A DNA stretch of 29,988 nt from JAGLQQ01 sp043806135. GTDB lineage: Bacteria; Omnitrophota; Gorgyraeia; B26-G9. Shown in pieces: positions 20,638-28,937 of this stretch. The notes under the pieces are model-generated. The model saw only the letters and a list, made by a program, of their open reading frames with translations, searched no databases and was not told the DNA's origin. The position numbers and the translations under genes are program-made. The DNA lies in assembly GCA_043806135.1 (NCBI GenBank), contig JAZDHG010000062.1, positions 1 through 29,988 on the forward strand, in the 5' to 3' direction. Every line of letters starts with the position of its first letter. Within the stretch, counting starts at the first letter, position 1.

Positions 20638-21042
20638 ATGAGTGATAGCCGCAAACATGTGATTTTATTAATGGAAGACGATGAGGTTTTGCGCAGATAC
20701 CTGGCAAAACTTTTACGTGCAGATAACTTTGATGTATATGAAGCCGGAAGTGTTAGAGAAGCAGTTGATATCGCCCAGAAACCGCTATTGAACCTGGTGA
20801 TAGCCGATTTGAAGATGCCTGATGATACGGCAATCGGCTTAATGAAGAAACTCGGTCAACTGCATATAGATATACCGGTGATTATAATTACTGCTTTCGG
20901 TGAGTGGGAGACATACCTTGAAGCTTTGGATCTAGGTGTTTGTGACTATCTGAATAAACCTATTGAATATGCGGAATTTAAAGAAAAGATCAACAATGTT
21001 TTGTCGAAAAATGCAAAGAAGAAAAAACAGAAAATAAACTAA
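20638..21042 (+). CDS. single-domain response regulator (receiver only)
   Basis: 134 residues. The acidic pair Asp14-Asp15 (LMEDDEV), phospho-acceptor Asp57 (VIADLKMPD), Thr85 (IITAFGE) and Lys107 (LNKPIE) are all present, so it should be phosphorylatable. After the receiver there is only a Lys-rich tail (KNAKKKKQKIN) and no output domain. It could relay phosphate, as CheY/Spo0F types do, or act by protein contact. No histidine kinase is in the window. GGAGG precedes ATG 20638 by seven bases. Confidence 0.93.
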   Translation: MSDSRKHVILLMEDDEVLRRYLAKLLRADNFDVYEAGSVREAVDIAQKPLLNLVIADLKMPDDTAIGLMKKLGQLHIDIPVIIITAFGEWETYLEALDLGVCDYLNKPIEYAEFKEKINNVLSKNAKKKKQKIN

Positions 21043-21051
21043 AAATCTTAA

Positions 21052-21657
21052 ATGAAAAATCTCGCTGTTTTCTCATCAGGTTTCGGTTCTAACCTCCAAG
21101 CAATAATCAATGCGGTTAAAAAAGGTAAAGTGAAAGCTAATATCGCTTTGGTTATTAGCGATAATGTGGATGCTTACTCTTTGGTCCGTGCAAAGAGGGC
21201 AGGCATTGATTTTTTATATGTTGACCCGGATGATTTTAATGACCGGACTTGCTATGATAAGTTTATTGTTAAAAGGCTGAAAAAAGAAAAAATTGACTAC
21301 GTAGTACTTGCCGGATTCATGAGAATTATAAGTGATTACTTTGTCAGGCAATATAAGAATAGGATTATTAATATTCATCCTGCATTGCTGCCGTCATTCA
21401 AAGGCACGCAGGGAATAAAGGATGTTTTGGATTACGGAGTAAAAGTTAGCGGGGTCACAGTGCATTTTGTGACTAATATCCTTGACGGCGGACCGGTAAT
21501 ACTGCAGAATGCGCTGGCTGTTAAAGATGATGATACTGAAGTGTCACTCGCAGAGCGGGTACATTCACTTGAACATAAATTGTATCCCCAGGCAATAGAT
21601 CTTCTTGTAAGGGGAAGATTGTTTGTAAAAGGAAGAAAGGTATTCGTAAAAAAATAA
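21052..21657 (+). CDS. purN: phosphoribosylglycinamide formyltransferase
   Basis: 201 residues. It transfers a formyl group from 10-formyl-tetrahydrofolate to GAR in purine biosynthesis. VFSSGFGSNLQAII near 6-19 is the phosphate-binding start; LAGFMRIIS, NIHPALLPSFKG (catalytic Asn and His) and GVTVHFVTNILDGGPVI (catalytic Asp) follow in order. Full length for the family. It starts nine bases after the receiver gene with no evident ribosome site and is followed one base later by the phosphohexomutase ATG, so it is internal to an operon. Confidence 0.95.
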   Translation: MKNLAVFSSGFGSNLQAIINAVKKGKVKANIALVISDNVDAYSLVRAKRAGIDFLYVDPDDFNDRTCYDKFIVKRLKKEKIDYVVLAGFMRIISDYFVRQYKNRIINIHPALLPSFKGTQGIKDVLDYGVKVSGVTVHFVTNILDGGPVILQNALAVKDDDTEVSLAERVHSLEHKLYPQAIDLLVRGRLFVKGRKVFVKK

Positions 21658-21658
21658 A

Positions 21659-23080
21659 ATGGTCAAAACAGAAATAATCCGCTTCGGTACCTCAGGATGG
21701 CGGGCCATTATAGCGGATAAATTCACATTTGAAAACGTACGGTTGGTTTCCCAGGCAATTGCAGATCATCTGAAAAACGATAATCACAGCCCAAAGGTAG
21801 TTATCGGTTATGACACGCGTTTTCTATCCGGTAATTTTGCAAAAATTTGCGCACAAGTATTAGCGGAAAATAAGATAAAAGTATTACTGTCTGATCGGGA
21901 TACTCCTACTCCGGTCATTGCATATCATATTATTGCCAAATCACTTGACGGGGGAATAAATTTTACGGCAAGTCATAATCCTCCCGAATATAACGGAATT
22001 AAATTTTCCCCTAGTTATGGAGGGCCTGCGCCAAAAGAGGTAACTGCTGCTATAGAACAGAGGATTTCTTTCCTGCAGAAAAATCCTGACTTGATTAAAA
22101 AGGGTACAAGTGATAAGCGGTTTATTGAGATGTTAGACCCTAGTAAGGAGTATCTCAAACGCTTGAATAAAATAATTGATATATCCTGCATTAAAAAAGC
22201 AAAACTTAAAGTCGGCATTGATTGCATGTTCGGCACGAGCAGAAAATATATCGATAGCATACTAAAAGATTTGTGTAAAGAGATTAAAGTTTTTAAAAAT
22301 TATCTAAATCCTCTTTTCGGCGGGCTGCCTCCTGAGCCGGATAAGCCGTACATTCAGGAACTGATCAAGCATGTAAAAAACAATAAATTCCATTTGGGGG
22401 TAAGCTGTGACGGAGATGCCGACAGATTTGGGATCGTAGATAAGGGGGGAGTTTTCCTTACTCCTAATGAGGTCATCACGCTGTTGTTCTATTACCTGCT
22501 TAAAACAAGGCCTAAAGCTAAAAAAGTTGTGCGGACTCTTTCTACTACGCATATGATTGATGCCATAGCTAAAAAAGAAGGGATAGAAGTTATAGAAACT
22601 CCGGTAGGCTTTAAATATATCGGGGAAGCCATCGATAAAGGGGATTGCATAATCGGAGGTGAAGAATCAGGCGGACTCTCTATACAAGGGCATGTGCCGG
22701 AAAAAGACGGTATTCTGGCTTGTCTGCTTGCGGTTGAGATGGTTGCCAGAGAGAGGAAGTCACTATGCGCAATTTTGTCATCTCTGCACAAAAAATACGG
22801 TTACTTTGTTTCAGATAGATTGAATCTGCATCTTAATCAAAAACAAAAGGGTATATTGCTTAAGCGGATTGAAAACTTATCAAAGAAGGAAAAGTTCGGA
22901 AATTTTAGAATCGAAAGCAAAAATCTTACTGATGGATACAAGTTTATGCTTAATGATAATTGCTGGGTTATGTTCCGGCCTTCAGGCACTGAACCTGTAA
23001 TAAGATGTTATTTTGAAGCAACATCCAGGAAGAATTTCCTTTATTTGAAATTACTTATCAATCAATTTACCAGTTGTTAG
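21659..23080 (+). CDS. phosphoglucomutase/phosphomannomutase family (alpha-D-phosphohexomutase)
   Basis: 473 residues with all four superfamily motifs: phosphoserine loop TASHNPPEYNG (Ser105), metal loop CDGDADRFG (Asp251, 253, 255), sugar-binding loop GGEESGG, and phosphate-binding loop RPSGTEPVIR near the end. It interconverts hexose-6-P and hexose-1-P; the exact sugar cannot be assigned, though GEESGG suits glucose or mannose better than glucosamine. The N-terminal FGTSGWRAII marks the bacterial/archaeal PGM-PMM group. The ATG is one base after the purN stop. A new promoter follows the gene. Confidence 0.93.
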   Translation: MVKTEIIRFGTSGWRAIIADKFTFENVRLVSQAIADHLKNDNHSPKVVIGYDTRFLSGNFAKICAQVLAENKIKVLLSDRDTPTPVIAYHIIAKSLDGGINFTASHNPPEYNGIKFSPSYGGPAPKEVTAAIEQRISFLQKNPDLIKKGTSDKRFIEMLDPSKEYLKRLNKIIDISCIKKAKLKVGIDCMFGTSRKYIDSILKDLCKEIKVFKNYLNPLFGGLPPEPDKPYIQELIKHVKNNKFHLGVSCDGDADRFGIVDKGGVFLTPNEVITLLFYYLLKTRPKAKKVVRTLSTTHMIDAIAKKEGIEVIETPVGFKYIGEAIDKGDCIIGGEESGGLSIQGHVPEKDGILACLLAVEMVARERKSLCAILSSLHKKYGYFVSDRLNLHLNQKQKGILLKRIENLSKKEKFGNFRIESKNLTDGYKFMLNDNCWVMFRPSGTEPVIRCYFEATSRKNFLYLKLLINQFTSC

Positions 23081-23092
23081 ACAATTTAGTAG

Positions 23093-23121
23093 TTGACTTT
23101 TAAAAACTTTAGTTGTATATT
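23093..23121 (+). promoter_or_regulatory. promoter of the exported protein-eno-ftsB-S1 operon
   Basis: TTGACT (23093-23098), 17-base spacer, TATATT (23116-23121). The start point near 23128 gives a leader of about 29 bases to GTG 23157. Confidence 0.7.
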
Positions 23122-23156
23122 TATCCTATATTAAATTTTATAAAAAGGAAAATTTA

Positions 23157-24053
23157 GTGAAAATTTTCTTAAAGCTAATATTTATAAGTAGTTTGATACT
23201 TAGTGCTGTTAGTGTTCAGGCACAGGAAAAGATACAACTTAAATATAATTTTGAAGCTGGAAGAAAGCTGGATTATGAAGTAATAATAGATGGGGATGTA
23301 AATATCGAAGTGAAGCCTTCAGACGGAAGGCAGATCCCCAAGAATTCAGCCAATATGCAGGGAAAATTTGCATATACGCATGAAATAGCTTCTGTTAACA
23401 GCAATGGATCTTTAGCAAAAATCAACGTGATTTACGGCCCCTCGTATATGAATACGATTGTAAATAATCAGGTCATACCTAATACGGATGTGCCTCATTT
23501 AAACGGAAAAATTGCCCGTGTAACTGTATCTAATGAGGGTAAAATAAGTGATTTTGAATTACCTGTTGGGCTGCCGGCTTCGTTGCAAAATGCTGACTTC
23601 AAGAAAATGTTCCTGATCTTTCCTGCGCGCAACTTACGTGTTGGAGAAAGCTGGATGGAAAATTCAGAATCAGTTAACGATGATAATGAAAACTTTTCCA
23701 TAACAAACACGGTCAATTCAACGCATACTCTGCTTGGTATAGAAAAAAAAGGCGGTTATGAGTGTGCAAAAGTTAAAATTCTGGCAAGTACAAGCACGAT
23801 TACAAAGTCTAAAAATTCGCAGTTAAAACTTGACGGCAACGCTCAGGGACGGGTTGAAGGCATGATATACTTTGAGCTTGCCAGCGGATACATAGTTTAT
23901 TCTGATTTGAATACAAAGATTAATAATATAGTGGTAACCCAAACGGCAATAGAGGGAGAAAATCAGGATAAAAAAGTGCCTGAAGTTACTACTATATTGG
24001 ATACAAATTTAAAGACGCTTACAAAGTTGTTATCAAAAGAGGAGAATAATTAG
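23157..24053 (+). CDS. exported protein of unknown function
   Basis: 298 residues. A signal peptide covers about 1-22 (FLKLIFISSLILSAVSVQA then QE). The mature part is beta-rich and has no recognised catalytic motif: LKYNFEAGRKLDYEVIIDGD, then paired strands, FPARNLRVGESW near 157-168, and a late segment of the form GMIYFELASGYIVYSD. Together these recall periplasmic or lipoprotein-type domains in which a late strand pair follows a GESW motif, but I cannot name a family with confidence. It starts with GTG behind AAAAAGGAA. Its TAG overlaps the GTG of eno, so it is translationally linked to enolase. Confidence 0.8.
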   Translation: MKIFLKLIFISSLILSAVSVQAQEKIQLKYNFEAGRKLDYEVIIDGDVNIEVKPSDGRQIPKNSANMQGKFAYTHEIASVNSNGSLAKINVIYGPSYMNTIVNNQVIPNTDVPHLNGKIARVTVSNEGKISDFELPVGLPASLQNADFKKMFLIFPARNLRVGESWMENSESVNDDNENFSITNTVNSTHTLLGIEKKGGYECAKVKILASTSTITKSKNSQLKLDGNAQGRVEGMIYFELASGYIVYSDLNTKINNIVVTQTAIEGENQDKKVPEVTTILDTNLKTLTKLLSKEENN

Positions 24054-25351
24054 TGAAGTATAGTATTGAAACTATTAAGGCAAGAGAGATAGTTGATTCA
24101 AGAGGAAATCCTACTGTTGAAGTTGATGTTATTACAAAATGCGGAGTTCTTGGACGCGCTGCGGTTCCCAGCGGCGCATCTACAGGCGAATTTGAAGCCG
24201 TAGAATTGCGTGACGGACAGAAAGACAGATTCCTTGGAAAAGGAGTTTTAAAGGCGGTGAGTAATGTAAATAAAATCATCGCGCCTAATTTAAAAGGTAA
24301 AGATGTTACTGCACAGTGTAATATAGACAAAATGTTGATAAAAATAGACGGCACGGATAATAAGGCAAAGCTCGGCGCGAATGCAATGTTGGGAGTTTCC
24401 ATGGCATGTGCGCGCGCAGCAAGTAATGCCTTGGGCATGCCTTTGTATAGATATATCGGAGGAGCAAATGCTAAAGTTTTACCTGTTCCTTTAATGAATA
24501 TCATTAACGGCGGCATGCATGCTGATAATAATGTGGATCTTCAGGAATTTATGATCATGCCGGTAGGAGGTAATACTTACTCTGATGCTTTTAGAATGGG
24601 ATGTGAGGTCTTCCACAGCCTTAAAAAAATACTTAAAAATAAAAAATTAAGCATTTCTGTCGGGGATGAAGGAGGCTTTGCCCCTAACCTGGATTCGAAC
24701 GAAGAAGCCATTAAGCTTATTATTCAGGCGATAAAAGATGCCGGATATAAACCTGGGGAAGATGTCTGCATAGCTTTAGATGCAGCAGCAAGTTCTTTTT
24801 ATAAATCTGGAAAATATGAACTTAACGGAGAAGCCAAGCCTGTAAAATGGAATGTTGATAAGATGATCGATCTTTATGCCGGATGGCTGAAGAAATATCC
24901 GATTATTTCTATAGAAGATGGTTTATATGAAGACGATTGGAACGGATGGAAGAAACTTACCGATGAGCTTGGTTCAAAGGTTCAGCTTGTAGGGGATGAC
25001 CTTTTTGTTACTAATACGAAACGCCTTAAAATAGGCATAGAAAAGGGAATTGCTAATTCAATTCTTATTAAGGTAAACCAGATCGGTACTCTTACAGAAA
25101 CTCTGGAAGCTATTTCAATGGCAAGAAATGCCGGATACACTTCTGTGATTTCACACAGAAGCGGAGAAACTGAAGATGTGACTATTGCGCATCTGGCTGT
25201 GGCGACTAATGCCGGTCAGATAAAGACAGGATCAGCTTCCCGTTCTGAGAGAATTGCTAAATATAATGAGCTGCTTAGGATCGAAGAAGAACTCGGCAGC
25301 GCGGCGATTTATTACGGCCAGGAACTTAAAAGGAAACTTAAAAAAAATTAG
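24053..25351 (+). CDS. eno: enolase
   Basis: 432 residues, the usual length. It interconverts 2-phosphoglycerate and PEP. DSRGNPTVEVDV near the start, AVPSGASTGEFEA, NIINGGMHADNNVDLQEFMIMP, SVGDEGGFAPNL (catalytic Glu), LIKVNQIGTLTET (catalytic Lys), SHRSGETEDVTIAHLAV and RSERIAKYNELLRIEEELG are all present and intact. GTG start with GAGGAG about nine bases upstream, overlapping the stop of the exported protein gene. The ftsB-like gene follows two bases after the stop, the eno-ftsB order known from E. coli and others. Confidence 0.98.
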   Translation: MKYSIETIKAREIVDSRGNPTVEVDVITKCGVLGRAAVPSGASTGEFEAVELRDGQKDRFLGKGVLKAVSNVNKIIAPNLKGKDVTAQCNIDKMLIKIDGTDNKAKLGANAMLGVSMACARAASNALGMPLYRYIGGANAKVLPVPLMNIINGGMHADNNVDLQEFMIMPVGGNTYSDAFRMGCEVFHSLKKILKNKKLSISVGDEGGFAPNLDSNEEAIKLIIQAIKDAGYKPGEDVCIALDAAASSFYKSGKYELNGEAKPVKWNVDKMIDLYAGWLKKYPIISIEDGLYEDDWNGWKKLTDELGSKVQLVGDDLFVTNTKRLKIGIEKGIANSILIKVNQIGTLTETLEAISMARNAGYTSVISHRSGETEDVTIAHLAVATNAGQIKTGSASRSERIAKYNELLRIEEELGSAAIYYGQELKRKLKKN

Positions 25352-25353
25352 TT

Positions 25354-25620
25354 ATGAAGTTTACGTTTGGCAGAAGTATATTTTTGCTGGTTTTAGCAGG
25401 GGCAGTGTTTTTCCCTACCTATTCAAAGGTGCAAAAACTGAAGGCTAAGGATAAGGCTCTTTCAGAGCAGGTTGAGCGGCTGAAAATAGAGAACGAAGAG
25501 TTGACACAGGAAAACCGAATGCTTAAAGATGATCCTGTTTATATCGAAGAAGTTGCCCGGGAAAAACTTAAAGTGACGCGGGAGAATGAAATAGTTTTTA
25601 GAGTTATTAACGAGAATTAA
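25354..25620 (+). CDS. FtsB/DivIC-type septum formation initiator
   Basis: 88 residues. One N-terminal membrane helix (about 7-21) is followed by a coiled coil (about 24-60, LKAKDKALSEQVERLKIENEEL) and the family tail DPVYIEEVAREKLKVTRENEIVF. This is the FtsB/DivIC plan: a bitopic divisome protein that binds FtsL and FtsQ/DivIB (family knowledge). Position next to eno matches Gram-negative ftsB, while the following S1 gene recalls the Firmicutes divIC-yabR pair. Only three bases separate the start from the eno stop codon. Confidence 0.9.
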   Translation: MKFTFGRSIFLLVLAGAVFFPTYSKVQKLKAKDKALSEQVERLKIENEELTQENRMLKDDPVYIEEVAREKLKVTRENEIVFRVINEN

Positions 25621-25628
25621 TTATAGTT

Positions 25629-25982
25629 ATGCAGGAAAACGAATTGAAAGTAAACGATTCAGTAGATGTTCAGGTAACTAAAATACACAGTTTTGGTGCT
25701 ATAGTCACATTGCCGGATGGTAAGCGCGGGTTAATCCATATATCTCAGGTGTCTGATGATTTTGTAAAGGACATCAGCAGCTATTTGAAAGTGGGAGATA
25801 AACTTACAGCACGTATTAAGAAGATCGCAGGTGACGGTAAAATCGATCTCACTTTAAGGAAAAAGAAGAAAGTTGTAGTGCCTGAGGTTCGAGAAAAAGA
25901 GTTTAGATTTTCTCATCTTGAGGAAAAAATGAATGAATTCTTGAGCCGGGTAGAAAATAAAACTGAAGAAAAAACAGTTTGA
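25629..25982 (+). CDS. S1 RNA-binding domain protein (YabR-like)
   Basis: 117 residues. A single S1 domain covers about 7-77: VNDSVDVQVTKIHSFGAIVTL, GLIHISQVSDDFVKDI, then GDKLTARIKKI and KIDLTLRK. A basic linker (KKKKVVVPEVREKE) and a charged C-terminal helix follow. Stand-alone S1 proteins next to divIC are common and probably bind RNA or ribosomes; the exact role is not known. It is eight bases after the ftsB-like stop and ends the operon, 24 bases before the initiator tRNA. Confidence 0.88.
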   Translation: MQENELKVNDSVDVQVTKIHSFGAIVTLPDGKRGLIHISQVSDDFVKDISSYLKVGDKLTARIKKIAGDGKIDLTLRKKKKVVVPEVREKEFRFSHLEEKMNEFLSRVENKTEEKTV

Positions 25983-26040
25983 CGGTTCAGTAATTTAACA
26001 ATATATTGCGGGGTGGAGCAGCCTGGTAGCTCGTTGGGCT

Positions 26041-26672
26041 CAATATGGATACAAAGCTCAAAGCTGATATTGCAGAGTCTGCTGTTATAACCGCGCTTTT
26101 GAAAAAGGGTTTTCGGGTATTAAAGCCAGTAGGCGATCGGCTTCCATACGATTTGGCGGTCGATGTAAATGGAAGGCTTATCCGGATACAAGTAAAAAGC
26201 GCATGGCGCTATAACGGCAGTTATACGGTTGACACCCGCAGAACAAAGACGAATCGCCGACATATGCGTCGTGCGTATTACGGCGAGAACGACTTTGACT
26301 TTGCAATAGTATACATTGACGAGCTGAGAGTGTTTTACGTAATTCCGCTATCCGCTTTTTCCACGTACAAGAGTGGCATTACATTAGTGGAAAATGTGAA
26401 GCGGCAGCGTAAACCTCGATCGGCGATGTATAGAGAGAAATGGGATTTGTTATCCGCGTGGGCTGTTCAGCCGGTAACGGCTGAATGAAACCTGTCAAAT
26501 TCGGTGAAGCCTGAAATGGTAATGCCGAGCCAAGCTATGAACTATTCATCATTAAGAGTTCATGGAAGGTGTAGAGACTAGACGGCAGGCATCCTAAAAA
26601 ATAGGATGAAGGCATAGTCCAGACTACGAATCTACAGAAAATTTGTAGAGCAGTGAAAGCTGAAGTAGTATG
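26041..26672 (+). mobile_element. group I self-splicing intron, 632 bases, carrying a homing endonuclease gene
   Basis: The catalytic core lies after the ORF. P-like segment AAATTCGGTGAAGCC is at 26497-26511, Q-like AATGCCGAGCCAAGC at 26521-26535, R-like GGTGTAGAGACTAGACGG at 26568-26585 and S-like AAGGCATAGTCC at 26609-26620, in canonical order. Likely peripheral stems are ATGAACT/AGTTCAT (26537-26543 with 26557-26563, P6-like) and CATCCTA/TAGGATG (P8-like, about 26589-26607). The last intron base is G. For P1, AGCTC at 26055-26059 can pair with the exon end GGGCT. The exact subgroup was not determined. Confidence 0.92.
26045..26488 (+). CDS. PD-(D/E)XK homing endonuclease, I-Ssp6803I-like
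   Basis: 147 residues. The pattern KLKADIAESAVITALLKKGF, then PYDLAVD and RLIRIQVKSAW, gives Glu11, Asp36, Gln49 and Lys51. That matches the PD-(D/E)XK site of I-Ssp6803I, the enzyme encoded by the tRNA-fMet intron of Synechocystis (about 150 residues; residue match from memory). It would cut intronless initiator tRNA genes and so spread the intron. A later basic stretch (RRTKTNRRHMRRAYYG) should contact DNA. The ATG is four bases inside the intron, so the ORF overlaps the P1/P2 region and ends just before the P segment. There is no clear ribosome site. Confidence 0.9.
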   Translation: MDTKLKADIAESAVITALLKKGFRVLKPVGDRLPYDLAVDVNGRLIRIQVKSAWRYNGSYTVDTRRTKTNRRHMRRAYYGENDFDFAIVYIDELRVFYVIPLSAFSTYKSGITLVENVKRQRKPRSAMYREKWDLLSAWAVQPVTAE

Positions 26673-26771
26673 CATAACCCAAAGGTCGTCCGTTCGAATC
26701 GGACCCCCGCTACCAATTTTTGGCTTCACTGCGACCTCCAAGCTAACTGCTCGGTAGGTCTTGAAGTAGAA

Positions 26772-26797
26772 GTAGCGCACACTTAAGTGTGCGCTAC
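26772..26797. repeat. 26-bp perfect palindrome, copy 1
   Basis: GTAGCGCACACTT (26772-26784) and its exact complement (26785-26797). Copy 2 at 28938-28963 has the same sequence except for a paired A-T to C-G change, and the same flanks (GAA before, CAGTT after). It lies 47 bases beyond the end of the minus-strand membrane protein gene; on that strand it is followed by a pyrimidine-rich run. It may be a REP-like or IS200-derived palindrome serving as a transcript end. Confidence 0.85.
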
Positions 26798-26843
26798 AGT
26801 TGTGGATAACTTGTAATAGTTCGGCTATGAGAAGTAACTGCTG

Positions 26844-28256
26844 TTATTGCGATCCCGCACCCAATATCATTCGGTTTTTTTGATAAAGAGAATTTGCTGT
26901 TATTATGAGGATCAACGGCACCAGATGCAACATCAACCGATCCAAAAAATTAGCGACAGTGTGGTAAAAAGCGGAATGAAAGAGCGTTACCAGAGAATAA
27001 AGCCCCGCCTGTATTAAAAAACTTATAAAAAAAATCCTGTTCGTCTTATTAAACATCCTTGCAAAACAGAAGATCAATACCAGGGCAAACGTAACCCAAA
27101 GTATATTCCATTTTGGAAAATTCAGGGCTTCCCGCACAACGCCGGTGGCGAAAACAGGCAACCTCTTAAAAAACTCGCCCGCAGACATTGCGGATTTTTC
27201 TGCTATATGCCCCGAGGGTAATCGTAAAAAAAAGACTACGCTGTACCATGGGCCGGCAATCGCCGAAACAATCAGGGCATACGAAAGGAACAATTTTATC
27301 TTCAATAGAGCCCTGGTTTCTTTGTCGAATAAAATAAGGAAAAGGATTAATATAAAATTGGCTATAACCAATACTATTCCGTCTACTTTTGTCCAGAAAG
27401 CAAATCCGGTAAAGGCGCTCGCCAGATAAAATTGCCAGTTTTTCTTTTCTATCGACCATGACCAAAGAAGAGCCACGCTTATGAAATTATAGTACATAAA
27501 GATCAAATCCGCATATCCGCTGTAGTACCCCGAAGCGCAATCCGTAATAAATGGTATTGTCGCCAAAAAAAAGGTGATTATGCCTGCGTAAAGTTTAGTG
27601 TAGATGCTTTTGAGTAAATTGTAGAAAAAAACCAAAAGAGACAGATAAAAACAGAAAAAGATCACCCTTGCCAGCGAATCATCGAATATTCCTACGCATT
27701 CGTAAAAAAATGTTTCGATCAAACTGACTAAAAGCGGATACTCCCTTTGGCCTAACGTCATTATCGGACAATTGCCCGTATATAGTTCCAGCGGTACGCT
27801 TTTTTCGAAATAAAATATCTTTGCCTTAAAGCCCCAGTGCATCCATGCATCCCATCCGATGAGCGGTAGGCCCAGTAAAAGCTTCAGGAAAAATGGAAAT
27901 ATCACTGCAATAAAAAGCAGTAGCACGAGTGGATTTGAATCCTTGACCTTATCAATAATTTTAAAATACAATTTTTGAATATTGAGATAATTTTTCGATT
28001 CTTTTCTTTTTTTGAAAAAAACCAAAAGCAGCGGTAAAGCCCATGGAAGCAGGATTAATCCAAGTGAAAATTTAAGCCCTAACAAAGAAATTATAAGCAT
28101 CTCTAAAGTTATAAGGGCCGCGCCCAGGCCATATAGTAAAGCAAATGTCTTTGCATTCAGCCTCATTGCGGAATTAATGATTTTGAGCGATATATAACCA
28201 ATAATCGAGACGATAAAAAAATGCATTACTATCTTAGCAATAATATAACCGTTCAT
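26844..28256 (-). CDS. multi-span membrane protein, probable GT-C-type glycosyltransferase
   Basis: 470 residues with about ten or more hydrophobic spans. After the third or fourth span comes LPLIGWDAWMHWGFKAKIFY near 129-148, then LGQREYPLLVSLIETFFYE. An acidic residue in a first large loop plus a YPL segment before the next span is the general look of dolichol/undecaprenyl-phosphate-mannose-type (PMT/GT39-like) enzymes, so envelope glycan transfer is plausible. The family was not confirmed. GAGA-poor context; its ATG overlaps the stop of the preceding minus-strand gene (28253-28256), so they form one unit. Confidence 0.7.
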   Translation of the reverse strand: MNGYIIAKIVMHFFIVSIIGYISLKIINSAMRLNAKTFALLYGLGAALITLEMLIISLLGLKFSLGLILLPWALPLLLVFFKKRKESKNYLNIQKLYFKIIDKVKDSNPLVLLLFIAVIFPFFLKLLLGLPLIGWDAWMHWGFKAKIFYFEKSVPLELYTGNCPIMTLGQREYPLLVSLIETFFYECVGIFDDSLARVIFFCFYLSLLVFFYNLLKSIYTKLYAGIITFFLATIPFITDCASGYYSGYADLIFMYYNFISVALLWSWSIEKKNWQFYLASAFTGFAFWTKVDGIVLVIANFILILFLILFDKETRALLKIKLFLSYALIVSAIAGPWYSVVFFLRLPSGHIAEKSAMSAGEFFKRLPVFATGVVREALNFPKWNILWVTFALVLIFCFARMFNKTNRIFFISFLIQAGLYSLVTLFHSAFYHTVANFLDRLMLHLVPLILIITANSLYQKNRMILGAGSQ

Positions 28257-28801
28257 ACATCATCCTTCTCTGCTCTGGCAAGAATATAATGGTCAGCGTC
28301 ATACAGATACTTAACTTTGAATCCCGGAAATTCTCTGTCAGGATGAGCCACAATTATATAAGAAGCGTTTTTAATCTGTTCTTCCTCATTATAATAATGT
28401 AATCTCCCTTCGTTTAATAACATCTCATCCAGATAAAAAAGGATATTGGCTTTGAGCGGACAAAGATAAAATTTGCTTTTATGTCTTTCATACTCAAATT
28501 GAACATAGGCCCTGCCGCCATACTTCACTGCGCAATAATTCCATGAATTATAAAACAAGACCGAGCTCCCCTGCGGTATATTACTTTTGCAAAATAACAT
28601 AAATTTATAGAATTCTCCATCAACCATTGCGTATTTTTCATCAAGGGTCTTGCCGGAAAAAAAGGCGAAATTGTTTTTTGCGTAAATAAAATCCCCATAC
28701 ATTAGTTTCATGCTGAAGATGGCGGCTATTGAGGCTAACGCTAAAGCCGCAAGGTAAATAAGCCCATTGTAGACTGCGTTTTTTTTTGGGGCGATCTGCA
28801 T
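28253..28801 (-). CDS. membrane-anchored protein of unknown function
   Basis: 182 residues. One N-terminal membrane helix (about 12-32) is followed by an extracytoplasmic part of about 145 residues rich in Tyr and Phe (FYKFMLFCKSNIPQGSSVLFYN, RAYVQFEYERHKSKFYLCP, YIIVAHPDREFPGF). No catalytic motif is recognised. Overlap with the next gene by an ATGA-type junction suggests the two products work together; proteins of this type are often found beside GT-C enzymes, where a split-off lumenal domain would be one explanation. GGGAG lies about ten bases before the ATG. Confidence 0.7.
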   Translation of the reverse strand: MQIAPKKNAVYNGLIYLAALALASIAAIFSMKLMYGDFIYAKNNFAFFSGKTLDEKYAMVDGEFYKFMLFCKSNIPQGSSVLFYNSWNYCAVKYGGRAYVQFEYERHKSKFYLCPLKANILFYLDEMLLNEGRLHYYNEEEQIKNASYIIVAHPDREFPGFKVKYLYDADHYILARAEKDDV

Positions 28802-28880
28802 TTTAATCTACTCCCGTTGGCAGATTTACTTACAATCTGCTGAGGGAAAATATGCGATATTATTATTGATCCTGTGCGAT

Positions 28881-28889
28881 ATCATAGCA
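28881..28889 (-). promoter_or_regulatory. possible extended -10 promoter for the two-gene membrane operon
   Basis: On the minus strand TGCTATGAT (28889-28881) is an extended -10 with 5 of 6 matches; no good -35. The leader of about 73 bases would contain a stem GCAGATT/AATCTGC (28820-28826 with 28834-28840). Confidence 0.4.
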
Positions 28890-28937
28890 TAAACATGTGC
28901 TACGATTCACGGGTTTTTTTAAGATTCAGAAGAAGAA

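Larger units (their letters stand above)
26007..26715 (+). tRNA. initiator tRNA-Met (CAU) interrupted by a group I intron
   Basis: 5' exon 26007-26040, 3' exon 26673-26715; joined they give a 77-base tRNA. Acceptor GCGGGG pairs with CCCCGC, while position 1 (T) faces position 72 (T), the unpaired 1:72 typical of initiators. The anticodon stem TTGGG/CCCAA carries the three G-C pairs of initiators; joined loop CTCATAA has anticodon CAT. T-arm is GTCCG-TTCGAAT-CGGAC, then A and encoded CCA. The intron would sit between U33 and C34, fitting the rule that the 5' exon ends in U and the intron in G. Joins one or two bases later give the same tRNA but break that rule. Confidence 0.95.

Noticed and set aside
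26535..26780. Minus-strand frame with GGPIRTDDLWV over the 3' exon of the initiator tRNA
   Set aside because: Again antisense to a tRNA and intron core; no ribosome site and no protein family.
26801..26809. TGTGGATAA, a perfect DnaA-box match on the minus strand
   Set aside because: A single box without a cluster, AT-rich unwinding region or dnaA/dnaN genes; chance is sufficient.
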